A stretch of 64,000 nt of DNA from Furfurilactobacillus entadae (GTDB lineage: Bacteria; Bacillota; Bacilli; Lactobacillales; Lactobacillaceae): positions 1-64,000 of the forward strand of contig NZ_BQXN01000007.1 of assembly GCF_045862745.1 (NCBI RefSeq). Direction: 5' to 3'. The number at the start of each line of letters is the position of its first letter. Within the stretch, counting starts at the first letter, position 1. Under the pieces are notes generated by a model. That model did not search any database and had not been told where the DNA came from. It worked only from the letters and a program-made list of their open reading frames with translations. Positions 17,203-25,664 of this stretch are shown here, piece after piece. Both the position numbers and the translations under genes were made by a program.

Positions 17203-17970
17203 TTAGTTATTGTTGGCAGCGTCAAGGTTGGCAAAGTACGCCGTTTCTTTTGCTGCTTGGGAAGCCTGGTTTTGCTTGTTGTACCAAGGTGAAATCGTGA
17301 ATGCCAAGAAGTCGTTCAACAAGTAAACGGAACTGTTGACGAACATGGCAAGCGTTGCATCACCTTGACGGAATGAGACGGCCCAGAGGACCATCTGGGC
17401 AAGACCAGAAGCAACCCACCAGATGTATTGTTGTTTGAAACGAAGGAAACAGATCACGCCGGCACAGGCAGAGATACTAAATGAAATGGCATCGATCCAT
17501 GGCCGCGGGTCGTTTGTCAGGGCCCCAATCAGGAAGCCAGACAAACCGTATGTGATGATCGTGGCAATAATGGCAACGGAAGTACTCCGCCACGTAAAGG
17601 AGCGAATCTTGCTGACCATGTTTTTGTTCCAGCTTGGGCTCAGCAGGACGGGAAGGTCCAACGTGGCCATGTAAACCAGCTGTTCAGCGATGGACAGGTA
17701 GTTCTTAGCGGCAAAACCGACATACACAAAACAGAGCGCGGACAGAACCCCAAGAAAACCATTAACACTTTTGGCCTGGTTAATGGCGAGGATGCAGAGC
17801 ACCCCAAGGGTCGTCCCAATAAAGGTGATCAGGTTGACCAAGCTGAACGGGTTGGAGACAAGTGTCATGACCTGGGCCCCGAGTGAAAACCCGAAGAGCC
17901 AGTATGAGGCCGTGTGCCACCCCGTAAGTTGGTGAGCCAGAAACTTAAAATAATTAGTGATGTGATGCAT
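17203..17970 (-). CDS. pnuC: PnuC-family nicotinamide riboside/mononucleotide transporter
   Basis: The 255-residue membrane protein has about seven hydrophobic segments with the PnuC-type hallmarks: Trp-rich short segments, WIDAISFSIS, and a QQYIWWVASG segment. PnuC proteins move nicotinamide riboside or a related vitamin by facilitated diffusion, trapped by phosphorylation in the cell, feeding NAD synthesis. The family also includes transporters of thiamine or riboflavin precursors. The upstream region has a cre-like sequence at 18086-18099. I looked for an NAD-II riboswitch but could not recognise one. Confidence 0.8.
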   Translation of the reverse strand: MHHITNYFKFLAHQLTGWHTASYWLFGFSLGAQVMTLVSNPFSLVNLITFIGTTLGVLCILAINQAKSVNGFLGVLSALCFVYVGFAAKNYLSIAEQLVYMATLDLPVLLSPSWNKNMVSKIRSFTWRSTSVAIIATIITYGLSGFLIGALTNDPRPWIDAISFSISACAGVICFLRFKQQYIWWVASGLAQMVLWAVSFRQGDATLAMFVNSSVYLLNDFLAFTISPWYNKQNQASQAAKETAYFANLDAANNN

Positions 17971-18085
17971 GAAATAAACGCTCCATTCTATGATTTATAT
18001 TTGTGGCCCGGTAGAGTTTAAAGATTCAGGCCTGTAACGCACTGATAGCTATACTAGCATCATCAACCGCGAAAACAAAATGTCC

Positions 18086-18099
18086 TCAAAACGCTTTCT
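18086..18099. promoter_or_regulatory. cre-like site upstream of pnuC
   Basis: On the minus strand AGAAAGCGTTTTGA matches 12 of 14 positions of the cre consensus. It lies about 120 bp upstream of the pnuC start codon. Confidence 0.35.
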
Positions 18100-18281
18100 G
18101 TATATAGCAGTTAACGTGGTTAAGCACCGGCTGACGACTGGTCTACCGGTCTTAGACGGAAATTTACCTCGGACACAAGATGATGTGAAAAAAGTTTTGG
18201 AAAATCTATATATTGTGTGTTCGAAATTTGAAACAAAATGAAAACGAGTACTTTTTAACGGGCGTTTTGGGATAGAAAAAA

Positions 18282-18316
18282 GGCCGTCAATCCTTTATCA
18301 GCAAGGATTGATGGCC
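18282..18316 (-). terminator. Terminator of the 73-residue hypothetical gene
   Basis: GGCCGTCAATCCTT pairs with AAGGATTGATGGCC (one G-T pair) around 7 nt. On the minus strand it is followed by a T-run. Confidence 0.8.
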
Positions 18317-18328
18317 ATGATGGGTTGA

Positions 18329-18550
18329 TTAAATTAGTTGAAAGCTAAGTTCTGGTTCATTGAGCCGCATAATTTGGCCCAGGTGACTAAACCGAACTTG
18401 AAGTTTTTTGACACCATTTAGATTGGTGTCGATAATTTCGATGCGGTACGGTGAGTTGGGGGTTGGGTGAACAAGATTAAACGTTAAGTATTTACCTTTG
18501 GGGAAGTGAATGCTGTGGTGACCGATTTCGTTATGAAAAATTGTAATCAT
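18329..18550 (-). CDS. Hypothetical small protein (73 aa)
   Basis: The gene has a good Shine-Dalgarno sequence (GGAGGAGATC before the ATG) and its own terminator, so it is probably real. The product (MITIFHNEIGHHSIHFPKG...) is soluble, rich in His, Ile and Leu, with alternating hydrophobic residues suggesting a small beta-fold. I do not recognise the family. It borders the tRNA-Arg island. Confidence 0.65.
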   Translation of the reverse strand: MITIFHNEIGHHSIHFPKGKYLTFNLVHPTPNSPYRIEIIDTNLNGVKKLQVRFSHLGQIMRLNEPELSFQLI

Positions 18551-18728
18551 CGTTGATCTCCTCCATAAATTTTATTTATGTAAATTATCATAGCAGGTTA
18601 ATTATTAACATGACAATTAACTGCCTCTCAGCGTTTTTGGGGAAAATGACAAAAATGTTGGTTTTCGGGTTGTGTTTCTGGCTAATATTCGCTAATATAG
18701 TAAGGTACCAGTTAGGTATAAACGAGTT

Positions 18729-18800
18729 GCGCCTGTAGTGTAATGGATCGCACGTAAGATTCCGGTTCTTGAGATGGGGGTTCGATTCCCTCCAGGCGCA
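18729..18800 (+). tRNA. tRNA-Arg (anticodon CCG)
   Basis: The 72-nt sequence folds into a cloverleaf: acceptor GCGCCTG/CAGGCGC with discriminator A, D-stem GTG/CAC, anticodon stem TAAGA/TCTTG with loop TTCCGGT (anticodon CCG at 18762-18764), and a T-loop TTCGATT. CCA is not encoded. Its 3' 14 nt are repeated 4,133 bp downstream, marking it as an integration target. Confidence 0.93.
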
Positions 18801-18895
18801 TAAGTGATTTTTACAGAAGTTAATAAAAGAGCCTTAACGTTGATTTACTCATCATCGTTAAGGCTCTTTTGCTGTCTAAATATTCGTGGATGTTC
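18787..18895 (+). repeat. Left copy of the 109-bp direct repeat (att-like), including the tRNA-Arg 3' end
   Basis: It begins with TCCCTCCAGGCGCA of the tRNA and runs through the tRNA terminator to GGATGTTC. The copy at 22920-23028 differs at about 4 positions out of 109. Confidence 0.9.
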
Positions 18896-19125
18896 AGGAA
18901 AATGCTAGTTAATATTTGAGATTAGTGGAAATATTGGACTATTTATATTGGCGTGTTGACTTAGGATGCATATATAGTCTTTAGAGCTTCACTAATCTAA
19001 AATGGCAAATTAAATGATTATATAGTTCATTTGATTAAATATATTTTAATAAAAATAAAAAAGTGTTATAGTTGCGTAGGATATAATTGTACAAAACGCA
19101 ATGAATTACGGGATGGTGTCTAAGT
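18801..19125. other. AT-rich gap between tRNA-Arg and the adhesin gene
   Basis: It contains the tRNA terminator and, near the right end, a TATAAT at 19082-19087 that may be the adhesin -10. No gene is seen. Confidence 0.6.
18825..18870 (+). terminator. Terminator following tRNA-Arg
   Basis: AAAAGAGCCTTAACG pairs perfectly with CGTTAAGGCTCTTTT around a 16-nt loop. The same hairpin recurs at 22958-23003 in the right repeat copy. Confidence 0.88.
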
Positions 19126-21807
19126 ATGGAACCCTATTTAAAAACGCGATATAAACTATATAAATCCGGAAAATTTTGGGTTGTTAGTGGAATAACCATG
19201 GTTGCTTTTACCGTTGCCTCCGTTTACTCTAATCAAAATGTTCATGCTGATACATTACCAGTATTAGACGCTAATGAAATAACAGCGCCAATTTCCCAAC
19301 CAAATAAGTTAGTCTTGGGTAGCGATGCGCATAAAACATCTTTGGTTGAATCCGATGAAGGAACAAATAATCAAGTATCCAAGCAAGCAGATTCTGAAGA
19401 TAAAACTAGCACGGATATTTCAAACAGTGTTTTAACAGATAGCTCTGCCGCTGTTCAGGAAAGTGGAAATGATACTACAAGCGCAACAGGCATCACAAGC
19501 GCAGCAAGTGCTACAAGCGTATCGAGTGGCACAAATACGGCGAGCACAGCAGGTGCTACAAGTGCAGCGGTCAGTGCAAGTGCAACAAGTAGCAGTACGG
19601 TAAGTACTCCAAGCACTTCAAGTACGGAAAAACTATCCCCATATACGGTACAAGCGTTGTCTAAAGCGGCCATAATAAAGTCGGGGATAAATGGATCCGT
19701 AAAATGGGATTTTGATGATCAAGGGACATTAACTTTGCACGCAGGAACTTTAGCTAATACGTATGGGTATGGTATTGCTACATGGGATGCTTCGTTTCTG
19801 AGTTCCGAGACAATTAAAAAAGTCGTTATTGAATCAGGAGTTATTGCAAATAACGACGCAAGTTATTTATTTAGCTCATATGATGGAAATACTGATGCTC
19901 CTTGGTTTGAAAGCATCGATGGATTACAAAATGTAGATGTATCAAGGGTAACCAATATGTCTGGAATGTTTGCGTTTGATAAACAGGTCAATCAGATTGA
20001 CACTCGCGGGTGGAATACCTCAAAAGTAGTTGATATGAAGCATATGTTTTATGGAACGGCTAGTTTAAAGACCTTGAACATTTCGAGTTGGGTAATTCAA
20101 CCCAAGACAAACATGTATGCTATGTTTGGCTATACACCAAATTTGAGTCAAATTTCCATTGGTTCCGGCTTTAGAGTGAATACTGATTTATCATTCGACG
20201 ATTATTTTTATGAATGGCCAGCAGGGTGGAATGATCCATCTAGTAATGAATTTCTAACATGGAAAATGGTTGGTACAGGAACGCTTGCTAATCCAGCAGG
20301 TCCAACCTATAGCTTAGATAATTTTTTAAACTTATATCAGTCAGGATTAGGCCCCACGGCGACCTTTGTTCGTTCGTTTAGTCCTCAGAAATTGACTGGT
20401 AAAGATTTTGTTATGAATCTAGGTGATGCCACTCCTAAAACTAGTGATTTTGGTTTGGGAACGAAAGCAGGGCCGATTGAGATTGATTTTAGTGGCGTTG
20501 ACTTCTCTAAACCAGGAATTTATTCTGTAAAGCTTAGAAGTGGCGATCAAGTAGTATCGGTGAATTTGACAATCGAAGCGCCGGTAAACTTTGATGATTT
20601 AAAAAAAGCGGAGCAGAACTTAGTTAAGGCAACACAAGACGTTCTTAAAAATCAGTCCTCTATTTTGAATCAAAATCTTAATGACATGATAATCGATGAA
20701 ATTAGTAATGAGAATCATGTGCTGCATACTAATGATTTTTATAATTCGTTGTCTAACATTTCAGAGATATATGCTAATGAAGAATTGGAAAATAAAATTG
20801 CTGAAATTAAGGCTGAAGCAGTTAAAGATAAAATCGACGAGCTCCATAATTTTCTTGGAGAACAAAATAATAAGTCACAAAAGATGTCAAATATTAATCG
20901 CCTAACAAAACTCTTAAATGAATTAGCAGATCTGATCAATCAATCACAAACGACAGCTATTGAGTTTCCCAACGATATTATCGGACAATATGTTAAAAAT
21001 GTTGGACAAATTAGTCAATCCAGTGAAAACAAAATTCAAGATTATATAAAGGCTACGCTAGAAACTGGGAAAGTACTTGATCAATATGCTCAGACACCAG
21101 CTCCTACTGCGGTAAATGAAGCTCTATTACAAATTATTCGTGCAGGCTTTGATGGCGGTAGTGAAAACATATTAATGGCGTTACAACAATCTTTTGCTAA
21201 ACAATACCCAGATTTATCCTTGGAAGAAATTTCTGGAATGGCAAACAGCTTTTATAGTCAATTGATAGAATGGTATAGCAATGGTGATATAAATAGCGCA
21301 ATTGAAAAGCCGAGCATATCGGGAGACTTTACGTTAGTTCCTGTTGCCATTCCTGGTCGAGAAATGGAGCAGATTTTTCCAGATTGGCACACTGCTAATA
21401 TTAATAAATATTGGAATATGTTTGTAAACAATATTTTTAATAATACAAGTGCAGGTGAAGAAACGAATCACACGATTTTAGGTGAGCTCGAATATCCACT
21501 ACTAAGTGATTTGTTACCATTGATTTTGTGGATTCCAGTACCGACACCACCAACGACACCACCAACGGCGCCACCAACGACGCCACCAACGACACCACCA
21601 ACGACGCCACCAACGACACCTCTATCGACTCCACCAACGGTGTCTGATAAACGGGTAGAAGAAAAATCAGAGCATTATGATACTGCACAGGAGGCATTAC
21701 CATATACTGGGCAATCTAGAAATAGATTTTTAATGACATTTATTTGGCTTTCTGTTCTTACAAATTTGCTTGTACTGAGTTTGTTTACAAGATTTAAAAG
21801 ACAGTGA
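19126..21807 (+). CDS. Sortase-anchored surface adhesin with KxYKxGKxW signal and BspA-like repeats
   Basis: The 893-residue protein has these parts in order: a KxYKxGKxW-type signal (YKLYKSGKFW, residues about 9-18) with cleavage near HAD; a Ser/Thr/Ala-rich stretch (about 80-170); DUF285/BspA-type repeats (about 260-340) with RVTNMSGMF and KVVDMKHMF; an Ig-like segment (about 420-490); a long, charged, probably helical region (about 500-790); a Pro/Thr repeat (about 806-838); and LPYTG near 858 with a hydrophobic segment and a basic tail. This predicts a wall-anchored adhesin. Base composition is AT-rich, unlike the flanking housekeeping genes, consistent with acquisition. Confidence 0.9.
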   Translation: MEPYLKTRYKLYKSGKFWVVSGITMVAFTVASVYSNQNVHADTLPVLDANEITAPISQPNKLVLGSDAHKTSLVESDEGTNNQVSKQADSEDKTSTDISNSVLTDSSAAVQESGNDTTSATGITSAASATSVSSGTNTASTAGATSAAVSASATSSSTVSTPSTSSTEKLSPYTVQALSKAAIIKSGINGSVKWDFDDQGTLTLHAGTLANTYGYGIATWDASFLSSETIKKVVIESGVIANNDASYLFSSYDGNTDAPWFESIDGLQNVDVSRVTNMSGMFAFDKQVNQIDTRGWNTSKVVDMKHMFYGTASLKTLNISSWVIQPKTNMYAMFGYTPNLSQISIGSGFRVNTDLSFDDYFYEWPAGWNDPSSNEFLTWKMVGTGTLANPAGPTYSLDNFLNLYQSGLGPTATFVRSFSPQKLTGKDFVMNLGDATPKTSDFGLGTKAGPIEIDFSGVDFSKPGIYSVKLRSGDQVVSVNLTIEAPVNFDDLKKAEQNLVKATQDVLKNQSSILNQNLNDMIIDEISNENHVLHTNDFYNSLSNISEIYANEELENKIAEIKAEAVKDKIDELHNFLGEQNNKSQKMSNINRLTKLLNELADLINQSQTTAIEFPNDIIGQYVKNVGQISQSSENKIQDYIKATLETGKVLDQYAQTPAPTAVNEALLQIIRAGFDGGSENILMALQQSFAKQYPDLSLEEISGMANSFYSQLIEWYSNGDINSAIEKPSISGDFTLVPVAIPGREMEQIFPDWHTANINKYWNMFVNNIFNNTSAGEETNHTILGELEYPLLSDLLPLILWIPVPTPPTTPPTAPPTTPPTTPPTTPPTTPLSTPPTVSDKRVEEKSEHYDTAQEALPYTGQSRNRFLMTFIWLSVLTNLLVLSLFTRFKRQ
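21547..21636 (+). repeat. Tandem 12-bp repeats encoding the Pro-Thr wall spacer
   Basis: About seven imperfect units of CCACCAACGACR encode TPPT-type repeats just before the LPYTG anchor. Such tracts change length by slippage. Confidence 0.85.
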
Positions 21808-21928
21808 TTAAACCACTTAGAAATAACGTCGTAGTGTTCATAATAGATACTTCCGCATTAGTCTATCTGTGAATAGTAAGAGGAAATTTTTGGTTTGTAA
21901 ATTGCTATAAACTAATTTTAAAACCGCA

Positions 21929-21950
21929 ACGTTGATTTAATTATCAACGT
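21929..21950. terminator. Hairpin downstream of the adhesin gene
   Basis: ACGTTGAT/ATCAACGT with a 6-nt loop, about 120 bp after the adhesin stop. There is no strong T-run, so terminator function is uncertain. Confidence 0.4.
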
Positions 21951-21957
21951 GAACTTA

Positions 21958-22002
21958 TACCCCTAAAGTTAAAGTAAAAACTCCAACTTTAGGGGTATTT
22001 TT
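21958..22002. repeat. Perfect 13-bp inverted repeat, possible IS end or terminator
   Basis: TACCCCTAAAGTT (21958-21970) is complementary to AACTTTAGGGGTA (21985-21997), followed by TTTTT. The sequence then runs into a short ORF that resembles the start of an IS3-type OrfA, so it may be an IS left end. Confidence 0.5.
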
Positions 22003-22003
22003 G

Positions 22004-22039
22004 ATGACTAAGATTTCAAAAGAAACAAAATTCAGATAA
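22004..22039 (+). pseudogene. Possible IS3-family OrfA start remnant
   Basis: The 11-codon ORF MTKISKETKFR resembles the N-terminus of IS3-type helix-turn-helix transposase subunits (MTKYSKE...). It stops at once, and a different frame takes over. Only the similarity of the first few residues and the inverted repeat upstream support the call. Confidence 0.35.
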
Positions 22040-22094
22040 AAGTAGTGGATATGGATCATGGGGTTCTTCAACATCAAATCAAAATGATTCAGAC

Positions 22095-22358
22095 GTGACC
22101 CTTAATGCTAAATCTTCCAGCGATAATGGCGGGTACAAAGTGATTGCCTTATATCGGGTCACAAAATCTTATGATAATAGTTCAGACGAAGATAACTCTG
22201 AATTGCATGAAGTTGTTTTATCAGATTTAAAGTTATCAGGTGGTCAGCTTAATGTTGACGATATTTCTACTAAAGACGATAGCAATATTAATGATGTTAG
22301 TGATTCGCAATCTGTCGAATTACATGACTTAAATGCAAATGGTATTCAAATTAAGTAA
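22095..22358 (+). pseudogene. Acidic protein fragment, probable 3' remnant of a truncated gene
   Basis: The 87 codons from a GTG encode an acidic Ser/Asp-rich segment ending ELHDLNANGIQIK. The frame is open upstream to about 22010 (NSDKSSGYGSWGSSTSNQND) without an ATG or Shine-Dalgarno sequence, so this looks like the C-terminal part of a longer gene cut by the preceding IS-like fragment. Function not recognised. Confidence 0.5.
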
Positions 22359-22919
22359 CAACCGAATGTTCAATGACAACTCATGATATGATAAATCATA
22401 TAATGAGGAAAGCATCACACCATATCGATAATATAAAAGGGGTCATAGCAGTCATGATCTGCTGAGGTGCACCCTAAAAGCTAAATAGCAATATTCTCTA
22501 GGCGTTAAGTTGTCGATATTGAATCGGCGATTTATCGCCTAGTTTCATCTGGATTCGCTTATTATAATAATGAATTCATAATCATTCATTGTGCATTGCT
22601 TCCATTATGGTCACCAACTAGGAAAGCTCGATTAATAACTACCATCACCGTACACTCAATATGGTTCTTAATTGCTGCAGTGGTTGTGTAAATAATAATG
22701 TAAGCAGACTGTCTTAAGTGGCAATGAAAGTAAGAAGTAATATTTATTGGCATTCAAAAAAACTTTAAAGAGCTCAGGCAAGCATAGCATCAGATGAATA
22801 TACTAAAGCTTTTGATGAAAGTTTCTGTAAGCGTATGGTGGTAGTTAAAATGGTAGTCAGAAAGATATTTTTAAATGTATTTCCCTGTATATCAATGTTT
22901 ACGGTTTGAAATGATGCGA
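22359..22919. other. Degraded sequence with IS3 remnants
   Basis: No intact gene is present. An IS3-family OrfB tail lies at 22498-22575, with the likely element end near 22463. The rest is AT-rich sequence without a recognisable feature up to the right repeat copy. Confidence 0.6.
22498..22575 (-). pseudogene. IS3-family transposase OrfB C-terminal fragment
   Basis: The minus strand encodes IHYYNNKRIQMKLGDKSPIQ and then YRQLNA before a stop, a characteristic C-terminus of IS3-family DDE transposases. A stop codon immediately upstream in frame shows it is a remnant. The TGAGGTGCACCCTAAAAG at about 22463-22480 resembles the terminal repeat of the element. Confidence 0.75.
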
Positions 22920-23028
22920 TCCCTCCAGGCGCATAAGTGATTTTTACGGAAGTTAATAAAAGAGCCTTAACGTTGACTTACTCATCATCGTTAAGGCTCT
23001 TTTGCTATCTAAATGTTCGTGGATGTTC
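22920..23028 (+). repeat. Right copy of the 109-bp direct repeat (att-like)
   Basis: About 96% identical to 18787-18895, offset exactly 4,133 bp. It starts with the last 14 nt of tRNA-Arg and includes the terminator (22958-23003), but has no 5' part of the tRNA. Confidence 0.9.
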
Positions 23029-23207
23029 GCTAATGTTCAGGAATGGCGGTTATTATATTTTGCAATCAATGAAACGATTGAGAAGTACTGGATCATTTTT
23101 TACATCATGAAAGATGAGCTGCTTAATCAAGCTCTATCCAACTATAGTGGCTTTGGTTTACGGTTGGGTTGGACTATTACAGCCAAAGTAGAATCGAAAC
23201 CAAATTA

Positions 23208-23246
23208 AAAGGCAGATTGCCAGTTGAATACCGGTAATCTGCCTTT
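23208..23246. terminator. Terminator right of the island
   Basis: AAAGGCAGATTGCC pairs with GGTAATCTGCCTTT (one G-T pair) around 11 nt. It faces the minus-strand MFS gene. Confidence 0.75.
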
Positions 23247-23302
23247 CAAGTATCTAGCTTAATTGTCCAATTAAATAGGGCTTACTTCATGAAATAACCC
23301 AT

Positions 23303-24580
23303 TCAATCATCGTCCCGTTCCGGCAAATTCACATTTGCCTTCATCCGAAAATAAAGAAGCCAATACAAAACGCCAATTGTGATCGATAGGGCACCGTATA
23401 AAATCATCAGTAACGAGTTTCCAAAGTGCTGAAAAGTGAACGTGCCCAAAGGGGAGCCAAGGGCATCGCCCACTAAAAAGCCAGATTGAGCGACACCTAA
23501 TAAAATGACTGTTTCGCTTTTGGGGAACATATCGTATTCCATTAGCTCTTTGAAAATAAATAAACTAGCGATGAAAAATGACATAATGCCAAAGCCCAAA
23601 ATTTTAGCAAAAAACATTTTATCCGGTAGCAGGCCCGTGATAATCATGCAAATGCCGGCACATAGTTGACCAACTAAGAACATTCGAACCGGAGATTTCG
23701 TTTGCGAAGACCGCTGAAAAATGAAGGAAGCTAATACGGTAATAATGCCAAATGTTGTTACCCAAAATGTGGTTAAACCAACGGAAAGACCGGCTTGTCG
23801 AAAAATTGCCGGTAAAATTGGATCAATTAATGCCGTCGTTATCCCCATTAGACCAGTTACTAACATGAGACTAACCCCAAAAAGGCGGTGCTTGGGAACC
23901 ATTAAAGAAAGGCGATTCTCTTTTTGTTGCATTCGGTTCGCTGGCATATGAACTGTAAGACCCAACGAGGCCATTATCAATGCCGCTGACAATAAGAGAA
24001 CAATATAGACAATATTTGAAGATTTAAATAACGAAGCTATTGCCCCAGCAATGATGGTAGCAAACAAAGTGCTTAACTGCATTACAGAATAACGAGCTGC
24101 TACTAAAGGCCCTTTTGCATCTGAATCTTGGTCGGCTTCACTGTATATCCAAGTTCTGATCAGAAGAAGGGTGATACTCGCTCCCAAACCTGAAAGTAAA
24201 CCTGAAAGTGCGGAAAAAAGGAGGCTACCAGGAAGGGTTCTAAGCAGCATACCGATACCATATAGTGGTAAAAATATTAACGCGGTTTGACGTGGAGAAA
24301 GTCGGGCCACTAATGGGCTTAACAAAAATGAGAGCGCGCCCGCAATTGCCATGGCAGAATAGGCGATTGAGTAATGTAAAAGATTATGGGTTTGTTGAGC
24401 AAATAAAATTTGCGAGTATTGGGAAATCCCCATTACAAGGTAAAAAATGGTGACCATGGTTATTAATTGCTTGTGTTTAACTATCGGTCTAAAGGCTGTT
24501 GCTAATTGTTTTAAGACGAAATCACCTCTGCCCAGTCTTGGACTAATGTTTGCTTTAAATGCATCGTTATATTTGGTCAT
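23303..24580 (-). CDS. MFS transporter
   Basis: The 425-residue protein has about 12 hydrophobic segments, a central polar loop (about residues 205-220), and Major Facilitator helix packing; the family resembles multidrug or sugar exporters. The ATG at 24580 has GGGGGT about 6 nt upstream, and that Shine-Dalgarno sequence lies in the 3' arm of a stable stem-loop. A TTG start at 24610 inside the hairpin is less likely. It lies 107 bp downstream of a HAD/LacI pair on the same strand, so it may be regulated with them. Substrate unknown. Confidence 0.82.
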   Translation of the reverse strand: MTKYNDAFKANISPRLGRGDFVLKQLATAFRPIVKHKQLITMVTIFYLVMGISQYSQILFAQQTHNLLHYSIAYSAMAIAGALSFLLSPLVARLSPRQTALIFLPLYGIGMLLRTLPGSLLFSALSGLLSGLGASITLLLIRTWIYSEADQDSDAKGPLVAARYSVMQLSTLFATIIAGAIASLFKSSNIVYIVLLLSAALIMASLGLTVHMPANRMQQKENRLSLMVPKHRLFGVSLMLVTGLMGITTALIDPILPAIFRQAGLSVGLTTFWVTTFGIITVLASFIFQRSSQTKSPVRMFLVGQLCAGICMIITGLLPDKMFFAKILGFGIMSFFIASLFIFKELMEYDMFPKSETVILLGVAQSGFLVGDALGSPLGTFTFQHFGNSLLMILYGALSITIGVLYWLLYFRMKANVNLPERDDD

Positions 24581-24583
24581 ATT

Positions 24584-24622
24584 AAACCCCCAGAATTGGA
24601 TTTTGTCCAACTCTGGGGGTTT
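24584..24622 (-). promoter_or_regulatory. Stem-loop sequestering the MFS Shine-Dalgarno sequence
   Basis: On the minus strand AAACCCCCAGAGTTGGA pairs with TCCAATTCTGGGGGTTT (17 bp, one G-U) around CAAAA, ending 3 nt before the ATG. The GGGGG likely to bind 16S rRNA is inside the stem. It may control translation, or act as a weak terminator of the upstream pair. Confidence 0.65.
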
Positions 24623-24687
24623 GACTTTACTGATTTAACAATCAGTGTACTGGCCTTTTTGTTGGCAAATACATATAGAAGTAAGCT

Positions 24688-25635
24688 TCAAATACTTGTG
24701 TAATCAATGAACGTTGAATCAATTTTATGATGTTCTTGTTTACCGCTTAGGGCTAATTCAAACGCGGCACGTCCAACTTCCTCGAAGTGGTGATCGATCG
24801 TTGGAATTTCGAGTAGTTGACTAGATAATTGATGCTCTTGACCCATTAGTCCAGGCATGGGCAAATGATGGTCGAGATAGTATTGGCGCGTGCTGGCGAT
24901 GATGTCGTCACCATTGCCAAAAATAAAATTGGGGGCTAACCGATGTGTCGTGTAATAGGCACCCGCTTTATAGCCATCTTGATCCGTCACAACCGGGGTG
25001 TAAATCAATGCTGCTGGTATCGGCTGGTTAAAGACTTGTTGATAAGCCCGGTGCATTGATTGACTGGTCGCACTTAAGCGGGAATTGCGACTGAGAAGAA
25101 TGCCGACCTTATTGAAATGGTGCTGTTTGATCCAAGTGAAAGCTTCAATGTAGGCGGCATCGCGATCAACGTAGGACGCTGGGATGGCGTTTCCCTCGGG
25201 ATTAAAACAACAAACGATTCGCCCATATTTTTGATAAGACGCCAACTTGCTGGTTGGTAAACCATGGGAAACGAAAATGAGTGCGTCGAATGCGTGTTGA
25301 TGAAGCTGTTCTAAGTAGGTCAGCTCAATGGCTTGATCATACTTTGAGGGGAGCAGGACGAGCTGATAATCTGCTGAAAGTGCCGCATCCATAAGGCCGG
25401 TAACGATTTTACTAAAGTAGGGGTGATGACTGTGTGGCAAAACGACGCCAATGTTATGCGTATTGCCGCGACTCAAATCACGGGCGACAGCGTTGGGTGT
25501 GTAGTCTAGTGCCAGCATAACTTGTTCAATTTTTTTCTGAGCAGCCGTACTGACATATTTTTTGTGATTAATGACGCGTGAAACTGTCGCGGGTGAATAG
25601 CCGCTTTTCTTGGCAATGCCGTGGATGTTTGTCAC
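24688..25635 (-). CDS. LacI-family transcriptional regulator
   Basis: The 315-residue regulator starts with the LacI helix-turn-helix (TNIHGIAKKSGYSPATVSRV) and hinge (DYTPNAVARDL), followed by a periplasmic-binding-protein-like sensor domain. I chose GTG 25635, which gives the usual LacI N-terminus and has AAGAAGG 8 nt upstream; a TTG 21 nt earlier is less typical. It probably binds the palindrome at 26533-26548 and controls the HAD gene and itself. The effector is unknown, possibly a sugar phosphate. Confidence 0.85.
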   Translation of the reverse strand: MTNIHGIAKKSGYSPATVSRVINHKKYVSTAAQKKIEQVMLALDYTPNAVARDLSRGNTHNIGVVLPHSHHPYFSKIVTGLMDAALSADYQLVLLPSKYDQAIELTYLEQLHQHAFDALIFVSHGLPTSKLASYQKYGRIVCCFNPEGNAIPASYVDRDAAYIEAFTWIKQHHFNKVGILLSRNSRLSATSQSMHRAYQQVFNQPIPAALIYTPVVTDQDGYKAGAYYTTHRLAPNFIFGNGDDIIASTRQYYLDHHLPMPGLMGQEHQLSSQLLEIPTIDHHFEEVGRAAFELALSGKQEHHKIDSTFIDYTSI

Positions 25636-25664
25636 AAGTCGAACCTTCTTTTTCAAATGTTTAC

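Larger units (their letters stand above)
17971..18328. other. Intergenic region upstream of pnuC
   Basis: These 358 bases carry no convincing gene. They hold a cre-like site (18086-18099), promoter-like AT-rich sequence for pnuC, and a terminator hairpin (18282-18316) belonging to the next minus-strand gene. Confidence 0.6.
18787..23028. mobile_element. Decayed tRNA-Arg-targeted island (4,133-bp repeat unit)
   Basis: Duplication of a tRNA 3' end is the standard footprint of site-specific integration by a tyrosine recombinase. The tRNA remains intact at the left and only its 3' end is present at the right. The segment between is visibly more AT-rich than its surroundings and carries a large sortase-anchored adhesin, an acidic gene fragment, and IS3-family remnants. 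No integrase, relaxase or replication gene is present, so the element is probably immobile now, or was mobilised in trans. Confidence 0.7.

Noticed and set aside
17971..18130. Possible NAD-II (pnuC-type) riboswitch in front of pnuC
   Set aside because: I could not find the conserved segments of that class in the leader.
18553..18738. 61-codon ORF before tRNA-Arg
   Set aside because: It runs into the tRNA gene and lacks a ribosome-binding site.
21547..21636. Regular repeats that could be taken for a CRISPR array
   Set aside because: They are in-frame 12-bp codon repeats inside the adhesin gene with no unique spacers and no cas genes in the window.
23002..23208. 68-codon ORF starting inside the right repeat copy
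   Set aside because: It begins with TTG inside the repeat terminator, has no Shine-Dalgarno sequence, and the product matches nothing I recognise.
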